Below, piece after piece: positions 16,422 to 23,578 of a stretch of 24,659 bases of DNA. The stretch's first letter is position 1. Each line of letters starts with the position of its first letter. Origin of the DNA: a virus; the IMG/VR virus record IMGVR_UViG_3300024999_000377, positions 1 through 24,659 of that record. One strand, 5' to 3'. The notes under the pieces are model-generated. The model had not been told where the DNA came from and ran no database searches. It saw only the letters and a list, made by a program, of their open reading frames with translations. The translations under genes and the position numbers were made by a program.

Positions 16422-18074
16422 TTAACCAGCAGCGGCCTCTACAAACTCTAGCGCAATTGCAGCGTAAGGTTTGATTAGTGCTCCGGAACAACGAGTTTCA
16501 ATAAGATACTTCTGAGCATTATAATCAATGTCGAAATCGTCAAACATATTGACCGCTCCACCTTTATCGGCGCCAACATTGTAGTCGGTTAAGTTAACAA
16601 TGATTCCGGCAAGAGTATACGTTTTAGTGTCGGCTCCGACTCTAGTTTGACCCTCCATCACGGGGGCTGTGATAATCTCCTTAACCCGGAGAGCCGTGGC
16701 TAATTTATCAACAGAGTCATAAATCACCCGACCTGTTGTGTCCTCCATTAACAGGCAGTCGGTAAGGATATCCTCGGTGGCGTATAGGATTGGTGACCCC
16801 GAGCCTTTATAGTTTTTTCTAGATTTAACGGCTGCGCGGATGAACGCTTTTGCTTTTTGATCTGCGGTGGCATTAGCGGCATGCTCAACGGGGGTTTTAA
16901 TTGTATACAAATCCGCATCTGTCCAAATTGGTCGGATGTTTTGCTCATTGATCTTATCGTCGGAGGAATTTAGACGTCCATCTCCAACGAGAACTGCGCG
17001 AGCAAGTTCTTCATCAAGCATTGTTCTCATTTCGGACTTCAACCACGCAACGACATCAAAATCTGTGATATCCACGATATCGTCACGATCAAGTTTCTGT
17101 TTTTTATAAATAGTGGTTGGACTGGTAGTTCTCTTCAATAAAGAGAAAACCTCTTCAATTTTCAGATTACCCTTGACGTAACCTTTAGCCCGAGCGTCGG
17201 CCTCGGTGATATCGGCTAAGATTGATTTGATACGTGAGAAAGGCGTATTGTGTACAGCAGTCATTACTTTTCGTACCCAGCCCATATCCCGCTGGATGAA
17301 TTGTGGATCGTTCATTACGTTTTGTGCGTCTGGGAATAAATAATCAATGTTCTCGATACCGTGCGCTAGAACAGCGTCTCTCAGGCTTCCATACCGTTTG
17401 GCGTCAGCAATGATGCCCACCATATCAACGTGGCTAAGAGTGTCCTTTTTATCCTCTTTGTCAAATACATTTTGTTTCATTTCTTCATTTCCCCCTTCTA
17501 AATTTTCACCGAGAGCCTGTCCAAGCATAGCATATACTACGGTTTTCTGTTTCTCGGAAAGAGTATCAAATACATCGGCTATAGTTTCTTCATCATCGGT
17601 TTTATCGGTCTCATCGGCATGGAACAATGATAGCTTTTCACCCGTATAGATGAATGCTTCTTCGTCAGATTCTTCGCCATGACTCATGACAGAATCGATA
17701 AATGCTCCAGGATTTGCTCCGGCGAGCACTAAACTCACTTCGCGAATCGCCCCATGTAAAACACTACCGCCCTGTTGTTTAAGTTGATTGGCATATATAG
17801 ATAACGCCGAGACATCGCCATGTTGAACCAGAAGTTTTACATTCCTTCCTACTTCTGTATCGTTGAAAGTGCAATATGCATAAACACCCTCTTTACGATT
17901 TTCCAGCAACGCGTGCCCCAATACATTATGCGGATCGTTGTGTTGATGATTCCACACCATGGGGACCACTTGTCCATCATTATGTTTAAACGCATCTTTC
18001 AGAATGGTTCTTCCATCGGAACATTTAAGATTATTACGAGTGGCCCATCCACTAAAATCATAACTCTTTTCCAT
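16422..18074 (-). CDS. Prohead protease - major capsid protein fusion (HK97 type)
   Basis: 550 residues joining two proteins usually encoded separately. Residues 1-130 are a prohead serine protease: the likely catalytic His is in W-N-H-Q-H (42-45), the likely Ser in G-D-V-S-A-L-S (86-92), and E-V-S-L-V-L-A-G-A-N-P-G (112-123) is the usual closing motif. Residues 130-200 are an acidic, helical linker suited to a scaffold (delta-like) role. From about 199 on it is an HK97-fold capsid protein, with I-D-Y-L-F-P-D-A at 243-250, the S-R-I-K-S segment near 280, and Y-K-K-Q-K-L-D-R-D-D and D-I-T-D-F-D-V-V-A-W-L-K landmarks. Maturation would cut the N-terminal part away; the site is not visible. The start is ATG at 18074 with AAAGGAGA upstream. 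An in-frame ATG at 17480 could also make unfused capsid protein. Confidence 0.92.
   Translation of the reverse strand: MEKSYDFSGWATRNNLKCSDGRTILKDAFKHNDGQVVPMVWNHQHNDPHNVLGHALLENRKEGVYAYCTFNDTEVGRNVKLLVQHGDVSALSIYANQLKQQGGSVLHGAIREVSLVLAGANPGAFIDSVMSHGEESDEEAFIYTGEKLSLFHADETDKTDDEETIADVFDTLSEKQKTVVYAMLGQALGENLEGGNEEMKQNVFDKEDKKDTLSHVDMVGIIADAKRYGSLRDAVLAHGIENIDYLFPDAQNVMNDPQFIQRDMGWVRKVMTAVHNTPFSRIKSILADITEADARAKGYVKGNLKIEEVFSLLKRTTSPTTIYKKQKLDRDDIVDITDFDVVAWLKSEMRTMLDEELARAVLVGDGRLNSSDDKINEQNIRPIWTDADLYTIKTPVEHAANATADQKAKAFIRAAVKSRKNYKGSGSPILYATEDILTDCLLMEDTTGRVIYDSVDKLATALRVKEIITAPVMEGQTRVGADTKTYTLAGIIVNLTDYNVGADKGGAVNMFDDFDIDYNAQKYLIETRCSGALIKPYAAIALEFVEAAAG
17478..17499 (-). promoter_or_regulatory. 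Possible internal ribosome binding site and start for free major capsid protein
   Basis: Inside the fusion gene, AGAAGGGGG (17499-17491 on the minus strand) precedes an in-frame ATG at 17480 by 10 bases. This would start a 352-residue protein, M-K-Q-N-V-F-D onward, which looks like the N-terminus of stand-alone capsid proteins of related phages. The signal is clear in sequence; its use is an inference. Confidence 0.45.
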
Positions 18075-18089
18075 TTCATTCTCTCCTTT

Positions 18090-19298
18090 TTAATTTGTAG
18101 TTATCGGTTGTGCATTCTGATTATTTATATTTTTGTTAATCAGCGCATCCGATTTTGGGTCATCTGATGGTTTATAACCAATTATGGCCCGGACTTCATT
18201 GGATGAAAGTATCTCATTCCTAGTAAATTTATCAGCACTCTCGGCCAAGTCATTTATAGGCATAAGTCTAAATGGATCTCTAAAGAACGCTATCGATTGC
18301 TTTTGGGTTCGCGCTGTCTTTGTGAGAAATTTTCTTTTCATCTCATCAACAACTGCTGAGATAATAGGTTCAATGGTCCGATTATAATAGTTAAGCATCG
18401 TCTTCGCGTCGGCAGTCCCATCTAATATACTCTGAGTGAATCCTAACTGGCTATATAGCATACTCGTTAGGAATTCAATCTGACTCATTAGATTGTTCTC
18501 GACAGGGCGATTCAATTGAGTGATACGCTCTGTCCCATCAGTGTAAGCGATGCCATATTTAGAACCGGCCAATTGATTCTCTATATCCGTACGCCGAGTT
18601 TCGGCCTGTTGACGCCTCGCTTCTGTCTTAATGACATATGGTAATTGAATAATTAAATCCAATTTTCCAGACCCACTCTGGTTATCTATTGAATCTAATA
18701 AATTCAGTTTAGAAACCAATCGTTTTAGTGTTGAATTTGGTTCGTTGATAACAGCATATAGGGGATTCTCAACAATCGCCACTGTACTTTTAGGGACTGT
18801 AATATCCTCTTTCAACCCAGTTTTCTCGTTATAGACTCGGACTCGGACACTCTTTGGGAACCACTCTAAAATCTTACCAGTTCGCATCGAATTGATATCG
18901 TATGAGCCGGTTATCTTTGGGTCAAAAGTGGTATCCGTTGGAACAATAGCCACACACCCCTCATCAAGCATGGACATGACCACATCCTGCATAAAGGCCC
19001 GTCCTGTCTGATCGATATTGGATGAGGTTGTTAAACATTCATTTAATCCAGAGTCCACAACCGATACAAATCTATCATTTTGATCTAATCTGACGTGGTT
19101 GACAGCGATGGCCGATGCGTCTAATGTTATACGATTATAAATCGAAGTTACAATAGACTGTTCGTTACCTCTGGTTAGTCGAGCCCTATCTGGTCTATGT
19201 GAATACCCCACGCCATCGTCCCTGTAGTATTTATACGGGTCCTTGTTGAAGAAAACATCCCAGGCATGCTTTAATCTAGAACCAAATGTTTCATACAT
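18090..19298 (-). CDS. Portal protein (HK97 family)
   Basis: A 402-residue portal protein, the dodecameric ring through which the terminase packages DNA. The length and patterns fit the HK97-type portal family: S-I-Y-N-R-I-T-L-D-A-S-A near residues 52-63, W-F-P-K-S-V-R-V near 146, a long central helix (residues 225-250), Y-S-Q-L-G-F-T-Q-S-I-L-D-G-T-A near 285-299, and E-I-L-S-S-N-E-V-R-A-I-I-G-Y-K-P-S-D-D-P near 362-381. The start is ATG at 19298 with a perfect AAGGAGGTG site, the strongest in the area. The protease-capsid fusion follows after 15 bases. Confidence 0.92.
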   Translation of the reverse strand: MYETFGSRLKHAWDVFFNKDPYKYYRDDGVGYSHRPDRARLTRGNEQSIVTSIYNRITLDASAIAVNHVRLDQNDRFVSVVDSGLNECLTTSSNIDQTGRAFMQDVVMSMLDEGCVAIVPTDTTFDPKITGSYDINSMRTGKILEWFPKSVRVRVYNEKTGLKEDITVPKSTVAIVENPLYAVINEPNSTLKRLVSKLNLLDSIDNQSGSGKLDLIIQLPYVIKTEARRQQAETRRTDIENQLAGSKYGIAYTDGTERITQLNRPVENNLMSQIEFLTSMLYSQLGFTQSILDGTADAKTMLNYYNRTIEPIISAVVDEMKRKFLTKTARTQKQSIAFFRDPFRLMPINDLAESADKFTRNEILSSNEVRAIIGYKPSDDPKSDALINKNINNQNAQPITTN

Positions 19299-19351
19299 CT
19301 TTTCACCTCCTTAAGTCGAACATTCAAGGCTATCCTCATAATGTACCACCT

Positions 19352-19454
19352 TTACTTTTTAGATGCATAATCGTAATATTTCTTACCAGCAAGAGTCCCT
19401 TTTCCCCCAATGCATACCTAAGATGCCGTAGTGTTGTAGTTGATTATGGTTCAT
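19352..19454 (-). pseudogene. Frameshifted mini-gene with H-x-G-x-x-G-M-x-W-G motif
   Basis: In the 173-base gap before the portal, ATG 19454 opens a reading frame that ends after only 23 codons (TAA 19385-19383) with residues H-Y-G-I-L-G-M-H-W-G-K-R then D-S-C-W. Removing one G from the GGG at 19397-19399 gives a 34-residue product continuing T-L-A-G-K-K-Y-Y-D-Y-A-S-K-K to a TAA at 19352. The matching stretch at 22864-22895 has GG there and stays in frame, so the extra base looks like a frameshift mutation or a sequence error. G-M-x-W-G followed by an A-G-K-(K/R)-Y stretch is a familiar pairing in small phage proteins of unknown role. The ribosome site is weak (GAAAG, 11 bases upstream). Confidence 0.6.
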
Positions 19455-19471
19455 TTTGAATTGATACTTTC

Positions 19472-20458
19472 TTAATAAGCAGAACCAAGAGAAATACGTC
19501 TCCAATTTTTACCGGAAGTTGCATTTGCGGCTACACATTTATAAAGATAGGTATCGTCAATCATCATAGTATTTATAACTCCTACTGTACCGTCGATACC
19601 CCCTGATAACACAACGGCCCCTCCAGTAAATGCCCCGTTAGCCATCGTTTCGCCAATAACAATCGCATTACCAATAACCCCAGCGACATCTGCTGTAATA
19701 TCCACGCTGTCTCCTGCACCATCGGCGGCTCCAACTCCTTGTGTATCAGATGTAGTGATGGATGCTACGAGTGCAGTAACTGCATTTGCGGCCGTACAAT
19801 CTGCGCCGGATGTTAATGTTGCGCCAGCAAAAATGTTTGTTCCTGCCGCGAATGTCTCGGTTGTAGCAATAATGTCACCAGAGACGCCTCCAATTAAAGC
19901 TGTAATTATACAATCATCTACTACGAAATTAGCAGCAGAAACTAGGTTGTGTGACTCGTTAATTCCATCCACGCCATTGATCGCAGCTACAATCGCCAAT
20001 TTCGAGGTAGCTAAATCAGTTTCAATTGAAATTTCACCATCAGCGGTATTTGTTCCAACGGGAACGAAGGTGTACACTTTTGTTCCGATAGTCATGGTAT
20101 CGCCGCTCGTTGGTTGGACGGCGATGGTTAATACCCCGGATGGCTTTATGGTGTTAGCTGCGATGTTAACCGCGATATTCGTTGGTGCGGTTTTTGTTTG
20201 CGCAGTATCTGTTAGAAATTCATACACATCAGTTCCTGTGGCGGCTGGATTATTAATAGTCACAGTTTCCCCATGAATTACGACACCTGATATCGCCAGG
20301 TTTTCTGCGGCGTTTACAGCGTTTACGGCCGTACCCGAAACTACCACGTTATTAACAGCGTCAATGATTGATTTGATTTTTTCCCCTAACGTCATTCTTT
20401 GGGTATTGGTATTTATGTTGTTTAAATGCGCCACTTCCATGCTGGTTAAGTTGTTCAT
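19472..20458 (-). CDS. Repeat-built decoration- or fibre-like virion protein
   Basis: 328 residues, rich in Ala, Thr, Gly and Val, with few charges after the N-terminus. Residues 1-37 are a helical, polar head. Residues 107-219 and 221-290 hold related beta units: T-A-L-I-G-G-V-S-G-D-I-I-A-T-T-E-T-F near 186 resembles T-A-D-V-A-G-V-I-G-N-A-I-V-I-G-E-T-M near 255. A shorter copy (50-83) pairs with 107-132 through V-T-I...D-V-Y-E-F and M-T-I...K-V-Y-T-F. The end, G-K-N-W-R-R-I-S-L-G-S-A-Y, is a motif seen in other phage surface proteins. Its place between terminase and portal suggests a head-surface protein, but this is inference. The start is ATG at 20458 with AAAGGAGC upstream. Confidence 0.6.
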   Translation of the reverse strand: MNNLTSMEVAHLNNINTNTQRMTLGEKIKSIIDAVNNVVVSGTAVNAVNAAENLAISGVVIHGETVTINNPAATGTDVYEFLTDTAQTKTAPTNIAVNIAANTIKPSGVLTIAVQPTSGDTMTIGTKVYTFVPVGTNTADGEISIETDLATSKLAIVAAINGVDGINESHNLVSAANFVVDDCIITALIGGVSGDIIATTETFAAGTNIFAGATLTSGADCTAANAVTALVASITTSDTQGVGAADGAGDSVDITADVAGVIGNAIVIGETMANGAFTGGAVVLSGGIDGTVGVINTMMIDDTYLYKCVAANATSGKNWRRISLGSAY

Positions 20459-20478
20459 GGTTTATTCGCTCCTTTTTC

Positions 20479-20763
20479 TTAAAATAATTCATATGTCTTT
20501 TCGAATATATCTGGTTTACATGGGTAGAACTCGCCACTTACGCCTCTAATGATAAAGTCTCCCTTAGAAGCTGTCATATCCCCCTCCAATGTAGGAATGA
20601 TAATTGTATACGCCTCTTTTGGTATGTCTCTATCTAGTTCCATACTCCTGGGCGGGCAAGATACCTTTAGGTTTTTTCCAACAAATAATTTAATCTCTGT
20701 TACGTTATCTCCGCCCCATTGTATCGCCTCAATTACGACAGGTTTCTTTCTATAAAAAGCCAT
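20479..20763 (-). CDS. Conserved small phage protein (Y-R-K-K-P-V-V-I-E-A-I-Q-W type)
   Basis: 94 residues with an N-terminal Y-R-K-K-P-V-V-I-E-A-I-Q-W motif, a central I-P-T-L-E-G-D-M-T-A-S-K-G-D-F-I-I-R-G-V block and an end of E-F-Y-P-C-K-P-D-I-F-E-K-T-Y-E. This family is widespread in phages and prophages, including outside structural clusters; I know no proven function. It is predicted to be a small soluble beta-rich domain with no membrane segment. The start is ATG at 20763 with a weak ribosome site, 30 bases after the large terminase stop. Confidence 0.75.
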   Translation of the reverse strand: MAFYRKKPVVIEAIQWGGDNVTEIKLFVGKNLKVSCPPRSMELDRDIPKEAYTIIIPTLEGDMTASKGDFIIRGVSGEFYPCKPDIFEKTYELF

Positions 20764-20793
20764 TCAATTTATCCCGCTTTCTTAATAATATGC

Positions 20794-22539
20794 CTACTCA
20801 AAAGCTTCTTTATTTGCTTTATACGCTATATATGCGTCCATAAGTGCAGAAACGCTGTCGATCTTTTGCTCGTAACGCTTCTTTAATAATTTGCGATTAC
20901 CATTTGTATCCTCGAGCGTTATACTGTTGCCCATAGCAAACGACATAAGCACTTGATCGAATATTAATATGCGCTCTTCGGCCATAATTTTAAGTTCGCC
21001 CAATGGTACCGATTCAGTTTTAACGCCTTGTATTACCTTTTCAATTCCGTAAGGCCCGTTTTCATTCTCCCACCTTGTTACGAACTCTTTTGCATTATAT
21101 GGGTCGAAACCAAAACAACGCACATCGTAACTTTGATCTAGAATATACTTATCGAGATCGTCATACACTTCCATCATATCGAGAACTGTGCCCTCGAGGA
21201 CCATTAAACTACCTTCGTCTAAAAACTCGTTATATTTAATTCGCATGGCACCTGGTAGTTTCATAAGAGTTAACGATGTAATATAACATCTTGTCTTTAC
21301 ACCAAAGGTCCCATTCGATAATGGGAATAAAAATGTAAATGCGCAGAAGTCGTCACCTTGAGATAGGTCCCCGCCCAACGCGCATGGTAAAGACCAGAAA
21401 TTACGATTACGATGTGGTAATGTTTCTTCGTACGTGAAGAAGTATGTGTAGCCTTCCATTGGAATGCCAAATCTTTTTGCTAGAATATCATTTCTAGAAG
21501 CCGGAGCTTTCTCGGCTCTATCGACGTCTAATTGATAGGTCTCGTAAGTTACGGTTTTTCCAATATTAGGATTTGCCTTTAACCAAGTCGACGGATCATT
21601 GATTTCCTTAACGTCGTCTAACTTGTACCACCAAATAGAAACGTGAGGATTTATGTAATCCCCTTTTAGAATGTCTAACAATTCCATTTTGATTGTGTCC
21701 CCACTACCGTTTCGAACGGTTCCTTCGGAACTCGTAGCGATGATTAGATAGTCATCAAGTTTAGAAGCTCCTTGTTCGATTGCACCAACGACGTCTTCAC
21801 GAATATCACCAGAAAGCCACTCGTCAACGGTTGAGACTTTAGGTCTTAAACCTTGAAGTTTATCAATGCTCATAGGTCGAACTTCTATAACGGAACCAGT
21901 TAAAAAATTTTCAATACCTTTTTTTGTAGACGCAAGCTTCATGCGGTTAGCTCGTGAGCCAGTTGTATTTTGCAAAGAGCCCTCGGTTAAAAATTGGAAT
22001 AGAGGCCCTCTTGAGCGAATAATAGCAGTGCGAATTGGAGACATCACTTCGTCTGCTTGTTTCATTGTTGGCGCGGTAGTAATTTGATGGGTTGTTGTAG
22101 TATCCACATTATGAAAATAAGATTGAATGCAGGAGTCATATAGTGATTTAGCTGCCCCCCTACCCACTATCAAATACTGTTTATTTATCAAACGTTTCTT
22201 AATCGTCTTACGGATATATTTACCGCCATGATTATCCGGCGATGGTTTATAGATACTCCTCTCAACAAAATAGTACCACCCAAATATTTGCTCCGCCCAT
22301 AATTTAAATGAATCCAGTAACACTAAGTCTGCTCCATCTGTAAGGGTAAGTTCTTTCTCACAGTATTCGACGAAACCATCAACAGCTTTATCATCGTAAT
22401 ACATACCATGATTTTCTATGAGGGCATCGATCCGATTCATTTCCATGGAAATTTCCTTATTAACTGGCATCTCACCTTTTATCACAGAGTCACGAAACTG
22501 TTTATAGTATTTAGGTGTTGCTGTGTTTGATAATGTCAT
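20794..22539 (-). CDS. terL: Terminase large subunit
   Basis: A 581-residue packaging motor of the Terminase_1 type. The ATPase has a Walker A-like G-R-G-A-A-K-S at 126-132, a T-x-A-P-T coupling-type segment near 154-158, and Walker B V-S-T-V-D-E-W with the Asp-Glu pair at 239-240. The RNase H-like nuclease shows a candidate first Asp in G-G-D-L-S-Q-G-D-D (391), a middle acid in F-G-F-D-P (479) and a last Asp in K-I-D-S-V-S-A-L-M-D (561 or 568). Length and motif order are complete. The start is ATG at 22539 with AAGGTG upstream. The neighbouring HNH gene and small terminase candidate suggest a cos-type packaging machine. Confidence 0.95.
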   Translation of the reverse strand: MTLSNTATPKYYKQFRDSVIKGEMPVNKEISMEMNRIDALIENHGMYYDDKAVDGFVEYCEKELTLTDGADLVLLDSFKLWAEQIFGWYYFVERSIYKPSPDNHGGKYIRKTIKKRLINKQYLIVGRGAAKSLYDSCIQSYFHNVDTTTTHQITTAPTMKQADEVMSPIRTAIIRSRGPLFQFLTEGSLQNTTGSRANRMKLASTKKGIENFLTGSVIEVRPMSIDKLQGLRPKVSTVDEWLSGDIREDVVGAIEQGASKLDDYLIIATSSEGTVRNGSGDTIKMELLDILKGDYINPHVSIWWYKLDDVKEINDPSTWLKANPNIGKTVTYETYQLDVDRAEKAPASRNDILAKRFGIPMEGYTYFFTYEETLPHRNRNFWSLPCALGGDLSQGDDFCAFTFLFPLSNGTFGVKTRCYITSLTLMKLPGAMRIKYNEFLDEGSLMVLEGTVLDMMEVYDDLDKYILDQSYDVRCFGFDPYNAKEFVTRWENENGPYGIEKVIQGVKTESVPLGELKIMAEERILIFDQVLMSFAMGNSITLEDTNGNRKLLKKRYEQKIDSVSALMDAYIAYKANKEAFE

Positions 22540-22547
22540 AACGCACC

Positions 22548-22925
22548 TTATTTCATGTGGGTCTTTACAGCTTTAGCAAGGTCTTGGACTAGGGGGGTTT
22601 TAGAAAGGGCATAAAGCCCAGCAATCGTTGTTCCGGCAGCAGTTACTTTTTTAACATGGTTTAAGCCTTTTGTAACCTTACTCGGTTTGAGATCTCTAAA
22701 TTGTTTTTCAAGTTGAAGACGATTAGTAAACTCTCTTAATTGTTCATTACTCATTTCGTGTACTTTTTTACTCATAAGATTAGTTTTTTTAATATGATCT
22801 TCGCTTGATTTAAGAAGTACTTTATTTCCACGTGGACCGATAAGAGAAGGCTTAGCTGATTTTGTCCTTTTCCCCCAACGCATACCTAAGACGCCGACAT
22901 GATTTAAAAATTCTTGATTATACAT
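22548..22925 (-). CDS. Small basic protein with N-terminal H-x-G-x-x-G-M-x-W-G motif
   Basis: 125 residues, strongly basic. H-V-G-V-L-G-M-R-W-G-K-R lies at residues 9-20. Motifs of this shape recur in many phage head-region proteins, usually near a terminus, with no role I can cite. Residues 50-80 carry M-S-K-K-V-H-E-M-S-N-E-Q-L-R-E-F, a helix also common in such proteins, and about 90-110 is a small hydrophobic stretch (A-A-G-T-T-I-A-G-L-Y-A-L) that could be a weak membrane helix. The start is ATG at 22925 with AAAGGAG; the upstream gene stops 1 base before. Directly ahead of terL, it may be a packaging or head-assembly accessory. Confidence 0.65.
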   Translation of the reverse strand: MYNQEFLNHVGVLGMRWGKRTKSAKPSLIGPRGNKVLLKSSEDHIKKTNLMSKKVHEMSNEQLREFTNRLQLEKQFRDLKPSKVTKGLNHVKKVTAAGTTIAGLYALSKTPLVQDLAKAVKTHMK

Positions 22926-22926
22926 C

Positions 22927-23268
22927 TTACATTTCTCCTTTCTCTACTTGAACATTGAGTCGCCATTCAAACTCTGTTATCTGTCGTTCTATCGCCTCAA
23001 GAACGAAAGAGCTCGTTGGTGGATCGAATAACAATCGTACTTTTAAATAGATAAGCGTCTTGGTAGCTTCCAGGTCAATCCTATCGCCAAGTAAACCATT
23101 CCAGGTTTCCGACTCGCCGGTTACTATAAAACCACCAGAAGGACCTACTCCGATTTGCATCAGACCCATTAAGACCGCATTAATATCCAGTATAATGTCG
23201 GGGTCAAAGTGAGTGTATTCCTCGCCGACACCGAGCATTTTTTTAACCGAGACAAGGATACTGTCCAC
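22927..23268 (-). CDS. Probable gp6-like head-tail connector protein
   Basis: 113 residues, mostly helical, starting with GTG at 23268 behind a strong AAAGGAGG site. The pattern S-V-K-K-M-L-G-V, Y-T-H-F-D-P-D-I-I-L-D-I-N near 18-30, G-V-G-P-S near 40, then Y-L-K-V-R-L-L-F-D-P-P-T-S-S near 74-87 and a terminal E-F-E-W-R-L-N helix matches small virion proteins often labelled gp6-like connectors in Gram-positive phages. Connectors extend the portal ring. Its place upstream of terL is away from the neck cluster, so the role is tentative while the family resemblance is good. Confidence 0.65.
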   Translation of the reverse strand: MDSILVSVKKMLGVGEEYTHFDPDIILDINAVLMGLMQIGVGPSGGFIVTGESETWNGLLGDRIDLEATKTLIYLKVRLLFDPPTSSFVLEAIERQITEFEWRLNVQVEKGEM

Positions 23269-23269
23269 A

Positions 23270-23554
23270 CTAATCCTCCTTTATATATGCGCCCATAACA
23301 TAACCCTCTATACCAGAATTTGTCTTGATATGTGCCCAACCTTCGTGAATACTCCCTACAAAAATGGTATCACCGGCGTTTAAAACACCCGTTACGTCGC
23401 TAAGTTTATTAGGATCCGCACGAACATTCAAACGTGAACAGTTGGATACTGTAGCGAGTGTGGGTTCTTTAGGTATTTCTACGGTTGTTGGTTCTACGAT
23501 AGCAGTAATCACATCAGCGGTTACCGCCTTTGGTATCTTGTTATAGCTCCTCAT
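23270..23554 (-). CDS. Small SH3b-domain protein
   Basis: 94 residues: a Thr/Val/Pro-rich N-terminal stretch (1-37) and one bacterial SH3 (SH3b) domain from about 38 to 94 with L-N-V-R-A-D-P, V-L-N-A-G-D-T-I, G-W-A-H-I-K and I-E-G-Y-V-M landmarks. SH3b domains usually bind peptidoglycan or cell wall peptides. There is no signal peptide and no catalytic domain, so it is not a complete endolysin. Similar small SH3b proteins occur near head genes in other phages. The start is ATG at 23554 with GGGAGG 7 bases upstream. Confidence 0.75.
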   Translation of the reverse strand: MRSYNKIPKAVTADVITAIVEPTTVEIPKEPTLATVSNCSRLNVRADPNKLSDVTGVLNAGDTIFVGSIHEGWAHIKTNSGIEGYVMGAYIKED

Positions 23555-23578
23555 GATTTAGCCTCCCATTTTAATTTG

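Larger units (their letters stand above)
19395..22895 (-). repeat. Pair of ~32-base dispersed repeats encoding the G-M-x-W-G motif
   Basis: The stretches 19395-19427 and 22864-22895 are near identical: two C/T differences plus one extra C (plus strand) in the first copy. They encode the V/I-L-G-M-x-W-G-K-R core of the two G-M-x-W-G proteins. The flanking coding sequence is much less alike, so the core was either conserved strongly or shared by recombination. The span given covers both copies; the sequence between them is not repeat. Confidence 0.7.

Noticed and set aside
16748-16948. 66-codon minus-strand frame inside the capsid gene
   Set aside because: Out-of-frame shadow within a well-conserved capsid coding region, with no ribosome site judged convincing.
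19274-19339. A 22-codon minus-strand frame starting at 19339 and overlapping the portal start, a possible leader peptide
   Set aside because: It has an AAAGGTGG site, but the portal has its own perfect ribosome site and the peptide shows no recognisable feature; chance is the simpler reading.
19755-20276. Plus-strand open frame of 173 codons opposite the decoration-like gene
   Set aside because: Antisense shadow of an Ala/Thr/Val-rich repeat protein; no recognisable product and no neighbouring plus-strand genes.
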